A stretch of DNA of 18,912 nt from an uncultured Clostridia bacterium (GTDB lineage Bacteria > Bacillota > Clostridia > Oscillospirales > CAG-272), in NCBI GenBank assembly GCA_947367285.1, contig CANBDB010000016.1:1-18912 (forward strand). Reading direction: 5' to 3'. This document shows positions 1 through 7,169 of this stretch, piece by piece (the stretch's first letter is position 1; each line of letters opens with the position of its first letter). The translations under genes and the position numbers were made by a program. The notes beneath the pieces were generated by a model, which saw only the letters and a program-made list of their open reading frames with translations, was not told the DNA's origin and made no database searches.

Positions 1-6
1 ATTATA

Positions 7-12
7 TATAAT
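7..12 (+). promoter_or_regulatory. -10 element of the tig promoter (-35 lies outside the window)
   Basis: A perfect TATAAT lies 36 bases before the tig ATG, so the RNA would start near position 19. The matching -35 box would fall left of base 1 and cannot be checked. Inference from consensus only. Confidence 0.45.
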
Positions 13-48
13 AAACGATGTATGTATAAAATCTTGGAGGATTAAAAT

Positions 49-1443
49 ATGAAATTAATCAAAAATTAAAAACTTGAAGGAAGCAAAGTTGAGCTTCACT
101 TCTCCGTAGAACAGTCAGTTTTCGAAGCAGCTTGCGAGCACGCTTACAAAAAAGAAGTTGGCAAAATCAATATTCCCGGTTTCAGAAAAGGCAAAGCTCC
201 CAGAGCTATGATTGAAAAGATGTACGGTAAGGGCTTCTTCTATGACACAGCTCTTAACGAAATTCTTCCCGAAGCTTACGAGAGCGCTGTTAAGGAAGCA
301 GGCATTGATCCCGTAGCACAGCCCGAGATCGACGTTCTCTCTCTTGATGAAAACGGTGTAGTTTTCACTGCTAAGGTATTCGTAAAGCCCGAAGTTAAGA
401 TCGAAGGCTATTTTGGAATCGAAGTAAGCAAAGAGGTTGCTACCGTAACTGAAGATGAAATCAATCACGAGCTTGAACTCGTAAGAGAAAGAAACAGCCG
501 TGAAATCGACGCTAATGATCGTCCTGCTGAGCTTGGCGATACTGCAGTTATCGACTTTGAAGGCTTTGTTGACGGTGTTGCTTTTGAAGGCGGCAAGGGC
601 GAAGACTACGCTCTTAAGCTTGGTTCCGGTCAGTTCATTCCCGGCTTTGAGGAGCAGATCGTAGGCCACAGCGTTGATGAAGAGTTCGACGTTAACGTTA
701 CATTCCCTGCTGAATATCACGCAGAGGATCTCGCAGGTAAGGCATCCGTATTCAAGGTAAAGCTTCACGCACTCACAAAGGTTGAGCTCCCCGAGCTTGA
801 TGACGAATTTGCAAAAGACGTTTCCGAATTTGATACACTTGATGAATACAAGGCTGATCTCAAGGCAAAAATCGAGAAGAGACATGAAAATGCAGCTGAA
901 AGCGCAGTAGACGGTCAGCTCATGGATGCTCTTATTGAAAAGCTTGAGGCTGAAATTCCTGAAGCTATGTACGATACAGAGGCTGAAAACTTTGTTCGTG
1001 ACTATGACAACCAGCTTAGAATGCAGGGTCTCGACCTTAAGACATACTTCCAGTACACAGGTATGACACTTGAGACACTTCGCGCTCAGTTCCGTCCCCA
1101 GGCTGAAAAGCAGGTTAAGGCTCGCCTTGCTCTCGAAAAGATTGCAGAGCTTGAGAACCTCGATGCATCCGAGGATGATATTAACGGCGAATATGCAAGA
1201 ATTGCTGAAGCATACGGCATTGAAGTTGAACAAGTTAAGGCATCTATTGACTCCGAGTTCATCGCAGCTGATATGAAGGTTAAACTCGCTCTTGACGCAG
1301 TTAAGGAGCAGATGGTTGTTAAGGCAGCTAAGAAAAAGGCAGCAAAGAAAACCACAAAGAAAGAAACTGTAGAGGGTGAAGAAAAGCCCGTTAAGAAAAC
1401 AAGAAAGTCTACAAAGAAGGCAGAAGAAACAACTGAAGCCTAA
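49..1443 (+). CDS. tig: Trigger factor (ribosome-associated chaperone/PPIase), interrupted by an in-frame TAA at codon 7
   Basis: Trigger factor binds the ribosome exit tunnel and folds nascent chains. The start at 49 is set by GGAGG at 36-40 (8-base spacing) and by the family-typical N-terminus MKLIK. Codon 7 is TAA (67-69) where a sense codon such as GAA is expected; the frame then continues unbroken for 457 codons. In full-length numbering, the ribosome-docking loop GFRKGK is residues 44-49, the FKBP-like PPIase domain about 159-243 (SGQFIPGFEEQIVG at 193-206), and the helical chaperone domain follows. The last 39 residues are a low-complexity tail with 13 lysines. No ATG, GTG or TTG lies in frame between the stop and ATG 208, so restart there would lose the docking loop. 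It is first gene of tig-clpP-clpX. Identity is certain; whether the stop is real or a contig-edge error is open. Confidence 0.9.
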
Positions 1444-1473
1444 TTACCATATTATTTCAGGAGGTCATTACTT

Positions 1474-2067
1474 ATGATGAATAACTCACTCGTCCCAATG
1501 GTCGTAGAACAGACCGGCAGAGGCGAAAGATCCTACGATATTTTTTCAAGACTGCTTAATGACCGTATTATTTTTCTTTCCGACGAGGTAAATGATGCTA
1601 CCGCTTCCCTTGTTGTTGCACAGCTCCTTTATCTTGAGGCACAGGACCCTGACAAAGATATTTCCTTTTATATCAATTCCCCCGGTGGCTCCGTTACCGC
1701 AGGTATGGCAATTTATGATACCATGAATTTCATTAAATGCGACGTTTCCACTGTTTGTATCGGCATGGCGGCAAGCATGGGAGCATTCCTTCTTTCCGCA
1801 GGCACCAAGGGCAAGAGATTTGCTCTTCCCAATAGTGAAATCATGATCCACCAGCCACTCGGTGGCGCTAAGGGTCAGGCAACCGATATTAAAATTCAAG
1901 CAGAGCTTATTCTCCGCACACGTGACCGTCTCAACAAGATCCTTGCTGAAAATACGGGCAAGAGTGTAGAACAAATTGCTCACGATACCGAAAGAGATAA
2001 CTACATGACTGCTGATGAGGCGCTTGCTTACGGACTTATCGACAAGGTTATCGACAAGCACGCTTGA
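1474..2067 (+). CDS. clpP: ATP-dependent Clp protease proteolytic subunit ClpP
   Basis: ClpP is a cytosolic serine protease that forms a double heptameric ring and degrades proteins fed in by ClpX or ClpC. The 197-residue length is normal. The catalytic triad is visible: Ser101 in GMAASMGAF, His126 in MIHQPLGG and Asp175 in DTERDNYM, each offset by four from the E. coli mature numbering. The substrate-binding NSPGGSV segment is at 68-74. The start at 1474 follows AGGAGG (1459-1464) by nine bases; a second ATG directly after it (1477) is an alternative start and would not change the domain. It lies 30 bases after tig and 15 before clpX with no terminator between, so the three genes look co-transcribed. 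Confidence 0.98.
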   Translation: MMNNSLVPMVVEQTGRGERSYDIFSRLLNDRIIFLSDEVNDATASLVVAQLLYLEAQDPDKDISFYINSPGGSVTAGMAIYDTMNFIKCDVSTVCIGMAASMGAFLLSAGTKGKRFALPNSEIMIHQPLGGAKGQATDIKIQAELILRTRDRLNKILAENTGKSVEQIAHDTERDNYMTADEALAYGLIDKVIDKHA

Positions 2068-2082
2068 TAAGAGGTAAATATT

Positions 2083-3360
2083 ATGGCTGAGAATAATAAA
2101 GCCCAAGGAAACGGCAATACCCCAACAAGGTATTGCTGTTTCTGCGGAAGACACGAAAACCAAGTTAATTTTCTCATTCCCTCACCCAAGGGAGTATATA
2201 TTTGCGACTTTTGCGTTGACGCATGCTCCGAAATGCTTGACGAGGTACTTGCTGATTACTCATCAAATACCGATACAATCAGACTTGAAGAGCTTCCTAA
2301 GCCAATGGACATCAAGAAAACTCTTGACGAGTACGTAATTGGTCAGGATGATGCAAAAATCGCGCTTTCCGTAGCAGTTTATAACCACTATAAGAGAATT
2401 CTTTCCATTCAAGATTCCAAGGACTCTAAGGAAATTGATGGCGTTGAGCTTCAAAAGAGCAACGTTCTTCTTATTGGACCCACGGGCGTAGGTAAAACCT
2501 ACCTCGCACAAACACTTGCAAAGACACTTCAAGTTCCCTTTGCTATTGCCGATGCTACTACCCTCACAGAGGCAGGTTACGTTGGTGAGGACGTTGAGAA
2601 TATACTTCTTCGCTTGATCCAAGCTGCTGACTATGACGTTGAACGTGCCGAAAAAGGCATTATTTACATTGACGAGATAGATAAAATCTCGCGCAAGAGT
2701 GAAAATCGCTCCATTACCCGCGACGTATCCGGCGAGGGTGTTCAGCAAGCACTTTTAAAGATTCTCGAAGGTACTACTGCAAACGTGCCTCCACAAGGCG
2801 GAAGAAAGCATCCCAACCAAGAGTTTATCCAGATCAACACTTCAAATATTCTCTTTATTTGCGGTGGCGCGTTTGATGGCCTTGATAAGATTATCGAAAA
2901 GCGCAAGGGTAATAATGTTATTGGTTTTGGCGGAGAGGTCAAAAAGAAATCCGAAAAGAAGAAGGACGGCATCTATAAAGACGTTACATCTCACGATATC
3001 GTAAAATACGGCTTGATTCCTGAGCTTACGGGACGTATACCCGTCATCGTAGCGCTCTCCGAGCTTGATAAGGATGCTCTTAAGAGAATTATTACCGAGC
3101 CTCGCAACTCTCTTCTCAAGCAATATATTAAGCTATTCTCTATTGACGGTGTCGAGCTTGAATTTGAAGATGATGCAATCGGAGCAGTTGCCGAGCTTGC
3201 CATCGATCAAAATACAGGCGCACGCGGACTTCGCTCAATAATGGAAGGATTTATGATGCAAATGATGTATTCAATTCCCTCACGCGACGATATTCAAAAG
3301 ATCGTTATCACGAGAGAAACCGTACTCAACAAAGCAGAACCTAAATATATTCTTAAATAA
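2083..3360 (+). CDS. clpX: ATP-dependent Clp protease ATP-binding subunit ClpX
   Basis: ClpX is the hexameric AAA+ unfoldase that selects substrates and threads them into ClpP. Visible elements, in order: N-terminal C4 zinc-binding domain (Cys18, Cys21, Cys41, Cys44), Walker A GPTGVGKT at 132-139, pore loop GYVGED at 165-170, Walker B IIYIDEID at 193-200, the ClpP-docking Ile-Gly-Phe loop at 280-282, the arginine finger in ELTGRIP (Arg318), and sensor 2 in GARGLRS (Arg381). The IGF loop shows it can pair with the adjacent ClpP. Its 425 residues match the usual length. A clear terminator follows the stop codon at once, so it is the last gene of the operon; no lon gene follows, as it does in some Firmicutes. 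Confidence 0.98.
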   Translation: MAENNKAQGNGNTPTRYCCFCGRHENQVNFLIPSPKGVYICDFCVDACSEMLDEVLADYSSNTDTIRLEELPKPMDIKKTLDEYVIGQDDAKIALSVAVYNHYKRILSIQDSKDSKEIDGVELQKSNVLLIGPTGVGKTYLAQTLAKTLQVPFAIADATTLTEAGYVGEDVENILLRLIQAADYDVERAEKGIIYIDEIDKISRKSENRSITRDVSGEGVQQALLKILEGTTANVPPQGGRKHPNQEFIQINTSNILFICGGAFDGLDKIIEKRKGNNVIGFGGEVKKKSEKKKDGIYKDVTSHDIVKYGLIPELTGRIPVIVALSELDKDALKRIITEPRNSLLKQYIKLFSIDGVELEFEDDAIGAVAELAIDQNTGARGLRSIMEGFMMQMMYSIPSRDDIQKIVITRETVLNKAEPKYILK

Positions 3361-3394
3361 AAAAATGCTGTTGCAATTGCAACAGCATTTTTTT
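3361..3394. terminator. Bidirectional intrinsic terminator between clpX and the cysteine-rich gene
   Basis: A perfect inverted repeat: stem 3361-3374 pairs with 3379-3392 around an AATT loop, with an A-run on one side and a T-run on the other. It ends clpX on the plus strand and overlaps the stop codon (3393-3395) of the convergent minus-strand gene. Confidence 0.9.
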
Positions 3395-4223
3395 AACATC
3401 CGCAGGTCTTATTATCCGTACGTTTATTTGAAAGTTGCGAACCGCCCGCGCTGAATTCGTGCACAGGAAATGCCATGTGATTGAAGATCTCACAAGGATT
3501 TTCTTCGGAATGAGTTGTGCATTCCTTGTCAGGCACCATATATTCAGTAGCATGAATAAGATACTGTGCGGGTCGTACAAGTCTAACTATAGAGAATATA
3601 CCTATTGATACAGTAAGATACCGATCACAATCATCAATCAGTCCACCGCTGAGATTACGGGTTACACCATCAGGAATATCTCCACAGCTACAGCAACAGA
3701 AACAACAATGGCTGTGTTTCTTTTCTATAACTTTAACACCGAGAATTATCGGGTTAAGTGCCTCTACTATTGCTGTTGGCAAATTACCTTCGCTGCAGCA
3801 AAGATCAATTGGCATATCACAAAAACCGCTTGTTCCGTTGCTCTTGAAAACGTTAAGATTATTCTCTCCGCCAAAAAGGATTACGTTCTTATCAATTACG
3901 GCTACACCGTCAAAATCTTGAATTCTGGACGGTGCAAGACATGCTTCAAACGTAAGCTTAATATAGAGCCTTATATTTACTGAATAAAATCCTTTGTTGA
4001 ACGCAATGGGATCAACGGTAATATTTGCCCAAGCAATGCAAGAATCCTTGACTCTTATGTTGCTTGTTCTATCGATAATCTCATTTCCAAAATTAGTGAG
4101 AAAGACTCTAACATTTTCGTAGCAATCTCTATCTCTACACGAGTCAAGAACACGATTTGCATCAATACAAACCGTGTCTTTTCCGTTGCCTAGTCCTGAA
4201 CAAGTAAATCTATTGTCCGACAT
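3393..4223 (-). CDS. Conserved cysteine-rich protein of unknown function beside sigG
   Basis: I recognise this as a family of hypothetical proteins widespread in Clostridia (typical segments DSCRDRDCYENVRV at 27-40 and RPAQYLIHATEY at 217-228) but know no established function. The 276 residues contain 20 cysteines, including a CCFCCCSC cluster at 173-180 beside two histidines, and end in CGC. There is no signal peptide or membrane segment. The start at 4223 is chosen because GGAGG (4232-4236) lies eight bases upstream; a frame extending to 4262 has no such site. It lies 82 bases downstream of sigG on the same strand. A weak sigma-A-like promoter (TTGTCA 4298-4303, TAGTAT 4275-4280, spacing 17) and a hairpin separate them. 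Position next to sigG suggests a role in sporulation or spore structure, and the cysteines suggest metal binding or disulfide cross-linking; both are inferences. Confidence 0.85.
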   Translation of the reverse strand: MSDNRFTCSGLGNGKDTVCIDANRVLDSCRDRDCYENVRVFLTNFGNEIIDRTSNIRVKDSCIAWANITVDPIAFNKGFYSVNIRLYIKLTFEACLAPSRIQDFDGVAVIDKNVILFGGENNLNVFKSNGTSGFCDMPIDLCCSEGNLPTAIVEALNPIILGVKVIEKKHSHCCFCCCSCGDIPDGVTRNLSGGLIDDCDRYLTVSIGIFSIVRLVRPAQYLIHATEYMVPDKECTTHSEENPCEIFNHMAFPVHEFSAGGSQLSNKRTDNKTCGC

Positions 4224-4236
4224 ACAAAATTCCTCC

Positions 4237-4271
4237 AAAAAAATAATAAGAAAGAGATTCATCTCTTCCTT
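4237..4271 (-). terminator. Weak terminator or 5' UTR hairpin between sigG and the cysteine-rich gene
   Basis: An 11-base-pair stem (4248-4258 with 4261-4271) is fully paired on the minus strand only if one G-U wobble is allowed, whereas plus-strand RNA has an A-C mismatch there. On the minus strand it is followed by ATTATTTTTTT, which runs straight into the GGAGG of the next gene. The tight loop makes the innermost pairs doubtful. Confidence 0.5.
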
Positions 4272-4305
4272 ATCATACTATGCTTAATTTGGAATTTTGA
4301 CAACT

Positions 4306-5079
4306 TTAAAATAGTTTTCTCATTCGTTCAAGTGCATTTTTTTCAATTCTTGATACTTGAGCCTGCGAAATCCCTATCATTTCAGCCACTTCCACTTGAG
4401 TTTTGTTTTTATAAAATCTCATATCAATAATACTGCGCTCGCGCTCATTCAACGTTTTCATAGCTTCATGCAAAGCAATTCTCTCAAGCCATATATCATC
4501 ACTCGCGCCGGCATCGCTTAATTGGTCAATGACGTAAATAGAATCGCCATTGTCGGTATAAACAGGCTCATATAGTGAAATTGGCGCAATAATTGCTTCC
4601 ATGGCACGCACAACATTTTCCTTTTTTTCTCCCATTTTGTTGGCAATCTCTTGGGCAGTAGGTTCATTTTCATTTTCGCGTATCAATTCTTCTCTGACTG
4701 TAAGAGCATGATATGCCGTGTCCCTCATTGACCTACTTATTCTAATAGAGTTATTGTCCCGTAGATATCGTCGTATCTCCCCTATGATCATTGGAACAGC
4801 ATATGTGGAAAACTTCACTTCTAAATCTGTATTAAAATTGTCCACTGCTTTGATAAGTCCTACACACCCCACTTGAAATAGATCATCAACGTTCTCGTTT
4901 CGGTTGCTAAACCTTTGAATTATGCTCAAAACCAAGCGCAAATTACCGTAAATTAGCTCCTCGCGCGCAATGGAGTCGCCATTCTTTGCTTTTATTAGTA
5001 ATTCTCTCTTTTTCTCATCATTTAATACTATGAGTTCAGACGTATTCACGCCACAAATCTCTACCTTACTATAGTACAT
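4306..5079 (-). CDS. sigG: RNA polymerase sporulation sigma factor SigG (late forespore)
   Basis: SigG directs RNA polymerase to late forespore genes during endospore formation. The 257-residue protein keeps the SigG-specific N-terminus (KVEICGV, 5-11). It has region 2.2 at about 66-82 (DLFQVGCVGLIKAVDNF), regions 2.3-2.4 at 89-109 (KFSTYAVPMIIGEIRRYLRDN), and the region 4.2 helix-turn-helix at about 227-250 (VAEMIGISQAQVSRIEK). These features separate it from SigF, SigE and SigB. The start has GAGAGG at 5085-5090. Upstream is a sigma-F-like promoter at 5108-5138, as expected for a gene switched on by SigF. Unlike in Bacillus, no spoIIGA-sigE lies upstream; the preceding gene is an unrelated acyltransferase-like protein behind a terminator. 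It is good evidence that the organism forms endospores. Confidence 0.97.
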   Translation of the reverse strand: MYYSKVEICGVNTSELIVLNDEKKRELLIKAKNGDSIAREELIYGNLRLVLSIIQRFSNRNENVDDLFQVGCVGLIKAVDNFNTDLEVKFSTYAVPMIIGEIRRYLRDNNSIRISRSMRDTAYHALTVREELIRENENEPTAQEIANKMGEKKENVVRAMEAIIAPISLYEPVYTDNGDSIYVIDQLSDAGASDDIWLERIALHEAMKTLNERERSIIDMRFYKNKTQVEVAEMIGISQAQVSRIEKNALERMRKLF

Positions 5080-5107
5080 AAATACCTCTCATATGATATT
5101 TTATGAA

Positions 5108-5138
5108 AAGTATTGCCTGTTTTTATCAAGCATTATTC
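5108..5138 (-). promoter_or_regulatory. Sigma-F/sigma-G-type promoter of sigG
   Basis: On the minus strand, GGCAATACTT (5108-5117) fits the sigma-F -10 consensus GGnRAnAnTW at every position. GAATA (5134-5138) lies 16 bases upstream and fits the -35 consensus GYWTA at four of five. Expected RNA start is near 5101, about 20 bases before the ATG. Known biology (sigG needs SigF in Bacillus) agrees. Confidence 0.6.
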
Positions 5139-5166
5139 ATGCACCATTTAGCCAAAATATGTTAAT

Positions 5167-5195
5167 AAAAAAATCCGACAAACGTCGGATTTTTT
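5167..5195 (-). terminator. Intrinsic terminator after the E2-like gene
   Basis: Stem ATCCGAC (5173-5179) pairs with GTCGGAT (5184-5190) around a four-base loop, flanked by A- and T-runs. It lies five bases past the stop codon of the E2-like gene and separates that gene from the sigG promoter. Confidence 0.85.
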
Positions 5196-5200
5196 ATGTA

Positions 5201-6082
5201 TTAATCAATATCTTCAAGAACCTGTTCAGGTGGATTCTCAAGAATTCTGGGATTCTCAAAAATCTTCTTCATCATCTTAAATGCTGATGCGTAGTAGTAA
5301 CCGTCACAAATTCTCTCATCAGTAGTTACTTTCATCTCTATGTATCTATACTTAACTACTTCACCCTCGTCATTCATTTTCAAGCCGTACTGCTTTGCAC
5401 CGTATGCAACGAAAACAGGAAGGTTACCAAAGTCATAAATATGATGGTAAATAGGACGAATACCCAAGGAACCCATGGATGTTACAATCAAAGAGCCGTG
5501 GAATGGGCTAAGATTAAGTATTGCTTTAGGAAGCAAGCCATAGTAATCGAGTGTTTTAATAAGCCAAATTACAAAGCGAAGCAAGAATCTGGGTATGTAG
5601 TTAAGGATTTTAGCAAAATCCTCAGTCGCATTACCGTCGGTATCGCCCTTATTTGCTTCAACTACCTTATTAAATTTATCATAAACGTCATAAACAGTAT
5701 CAGTAGGCTCAAATTCCACCTTAATGCAAGTATCCTCAGCATCAAGTGCCATTTTCTTTTTAATGGTCATAAGAACCTCAATATTGTTTCTTGCATATAT
5801 AGTTTGTCCGCTAACGAAACGGTTAATTGAAGGACGCTGAGAAACTACACGCAAATATGAAGCGATAATGACATGAAGAAGCGAGAAATTCTTTCTTCCT
5901 GCACGAGTTTGTTCACGGCAGAATTTTTCTGCTTCAGTAATATCAAGCTTCTCGGTAAAGTAGTTAAGTGCATCACTTCTGCGAGGCATAATAAAGGGCA
6001 TTGCGCGTGTAATGGGGTTAAGCGTTCTCAGCTTTCTACCTTCTTTTCTGTCGCCAAAACGACGTTTTCTTTTATTACTCAT
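5201..6082 (-). CDS. Stand-alone 2-oxo acid dehydrogenase E2-like acyltransferase-fold protein without catalytic histidine
   Basis: The 293-residue protein resembles the catalytic domain of dihydrolipoamide acyltransferases (chloramphenicol acetyltransferase fold). The HGSLIVTSMGSLGI segment (195-208) and the C-terminal DERICDG (255-261) align with the TxSNxG and DHRxxDG motifs of E2 enzymes. In true E2 enzymes the second residue of DHRxxDG is the catalytic histidine; here it is Glu256. There is no lipoyl or E1/E3-binding domain and no E1 or E3 gene nearby. The N-terminus is strongly basic (KRKRRFGDRKEGRK). I recall other Clostridia proteins with the same DERICDG, so the change seems a family trait rather than a local mutation. 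The start at 6082 has GGAG seven bases upstream; an ATG at 6100 is less well placed. Its real substrate and activity are unknown. Confidence 0.75.
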   Translation of the reverse strand: MSNKRKRRFGDRKEGRKLRTLNPITRAMPFIMPRRSDALNYFTEKLDITEAEKFCREQTRAGRKNFSLLHVIIASYLRVVSQRPSINRFVSGQTIYARNNIEVLMTIKKKMALDAEDTCIKVEFEPTDTVYDVYDKFNKVVEANKGDTDGNATEDFAKILNYIPRFLLRFVIWLIKTLDYYGLLPKAILNLSPFHGSLIVTSMGSLGIRPIYHHIYDFGNLPVFVAYGAKQYGLKMNDEGEVVKYRYIEMKVTTDERICDGYYYASAFKMMKKIFENPRILENPPEQVLEDID

Positions 6083-6105
6083 TTTAGATCTCCATTTCAT
6101 AAAAT

Positions 6106-6151
6106 TGCATATATTAATTATTTATGCATATAAATGCATAGTATATGCATT
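6106..6151. repeat. Phased TGCATA/ATGCAT repeats in the 5' UTR of the E2-like gene
   Basis: Palindromic ATGCAT occurs at 6124-6129, 6134-6139 and 6145-6150, 10 to 11 bases apart, and a related TGCATA lies at 6106-6111. All lie downstream of the predicted RNA start (about 6158) and upstream of the ribosome binding site. Could be a protein-binding array or chance in AT-rich DNA. Confidence 0.4.
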
Positions 6152-6164
6152 CGTGAGATGTGTC

Positions 6165-6193
6165 ATTGTACCACATTCAAACAGTGTTGGCAA
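6165..6193 (-). promoter_or_regulatory. Sigma-A promoter of the E2-like gene
   Basis: TTGCCA (6188-6193), a 17-base spacer and TACAAT (6165-6170) with a TGG directly before it (extended -10). Each box matches consensus at five of six positions. It leaves a 5' UTR of about 75 bases. Confidence 0.65.
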
Positions 6194-6228
6194 TACTTTA
6201 GTAAAAATTTTGTCATATTGACCGAATA

Positions 6229-7158
6229 TCAAGATATTTTACTAATGAAATTGACAGTATTTTTGGCTAAAAAGTCCACATTGCCATTATTTGCCACAAT
6301 ATCCTTGCTTGTATGTATCCTTGGAGTATATAAAACTCCCTTTTTTGATTTCTTACAAGCTATACATGCTACGCCGCGAGGAAAGTTCTTATGATCCGAG
6401 TTGGATTCGCCGTCCTTGTATGTGCAAAAATCAAGATTAAAATTGGAATCCTTAGTAAATGAATTCTTCAACGTGTGATATTCGTTAGAATCAACTGCAT
6501 TTTTTTGAGCTATAAAAATTATATTCTCGCCGTTTCCTACACAGTCGAAATTTATAAGAAATTTATCCTGCATTGCGGATTTATGGTCCTTGAAATATGC
6601 CGCCGAGCCTTTTTTGCCCTTCTCCTCGTTGTCGAAGAGAATAAATGCAACGCTTTGGAGCTCATCGGTGCCGAGATTATCAATGACAGATAAAACCGTA
6701 GCAACACCCGAGGTATTATCATTATAGTTGTTCTGGTTGGGAAATGCTCTCATCATCAGGAAGAATGCACCGTAATAAATTACTAAAAAAGCAATCAAGT
6801 ATGCGCTATCATCCTGCAAAAGCACCTTACCTATTAGATATGCCAAAGCGAAAGATATTATAAGCAAAAATATCACGGGCAAAAATTGATATGCATAGTA
6901 GAGAGGTCTATTTTTAGGAAGCATTATATTTGGAAACAATGACTGGTACGGTGTATCATAATGTGCGGTAAAAACTGCCTTTGCAGTTGTAGGGGTGCCA
7001 ATAACGATATTTTTGTTTTTTCCGTCCTTGGTTTCTTCAACGTGGGCATCAATTCCCTTTTTCTTCATTTCCTCAACAATATATCTTCTAAAGGCGTGCT
7101 TTTCGCTATCGCTTTTGCGTGCGGGATAGTATTCATTCAAATAATCTAAACGTGTCAT
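6229..7158 (-). CDS. Membrane-anchored M28-family zinc peptidase
   Basis: M28 peptidases are two-zinc aminopeptidases or carboxypeptidases. The 309-residue protein shows the ligand series: His66 and Asp68 in AHYDT, Asp147 in NDNTSG, Glu178/Glu179 in FDNEEKG, Asp205 in NFDCVG and His282 in RIHTSKD. Two predicted membrane helices (about 91-111 and 118-137) are inserted between the first and second zinc-ligand motifs. With an even number of crossings both halves of the active site remain on one side, probably the cytoplasm because there is no signal peptide. The start at 7158 has AGGAAG at 7166-7171, overlapping the stop codon of the AEC permease upstream (gap 11 bases), so the two genes form an operon. 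An upstream extension to 7215 lacks a ribosome binding site. Substrate unknown; peptides or small amidated compounds are possible. Confidence 0.85.
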   Translation of the reverse strand: MTRLDYLNEYYPARKSDSEKHAFRRYIVEEMKKKGIDAHVEETKDGKNKNIVIGTPTTAKAVFTAHYDTPYQSLFPNIMLPKNRPLYYAYQFLPVIFLLIISFALAYLIGKVLLQDDSAYLIAFLVIYYGAFFLMMRAFPNQNNYNDNTSGVATVLSVIDNLGTDELQSVAFILFDNEEKGKKGSAAYFKDHKSAMQDKFLINFDCVGNGENIIFIAQKNAVDSNEYHTLKNSFTKDSNFNLDFCTYKDGESNSDHKNFPRGVACIACKKSKKGVLYTPRIHTSKDIVANNGNVDFLAKNTVNFISKIS

Positions 7159-7169
7159 AATAAACTTCC

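Noticed and set aside
115..1233. Long minus-strand open frame (372 codons) opposite tig
   Set aside because: It is Cys/Phe/Leu-rich, has no ribosome binding site and mirrors the codon bias of the certain plus-strand gene.
1546..2163. 205-codon minus-strand open frame across clpP and the clpX start
   Set aside because: It crosses two well-supported plus-strand genes and has no initiation signals or recognisable family.
4306..5079. Alternative assignment as SigF, SigB or SigE
   Set aside because: The KVEICGV N-terminus and IGEIRRYLRDN/ISRSMRD segments are those of SigG, and the promoter is of sigma-F type.
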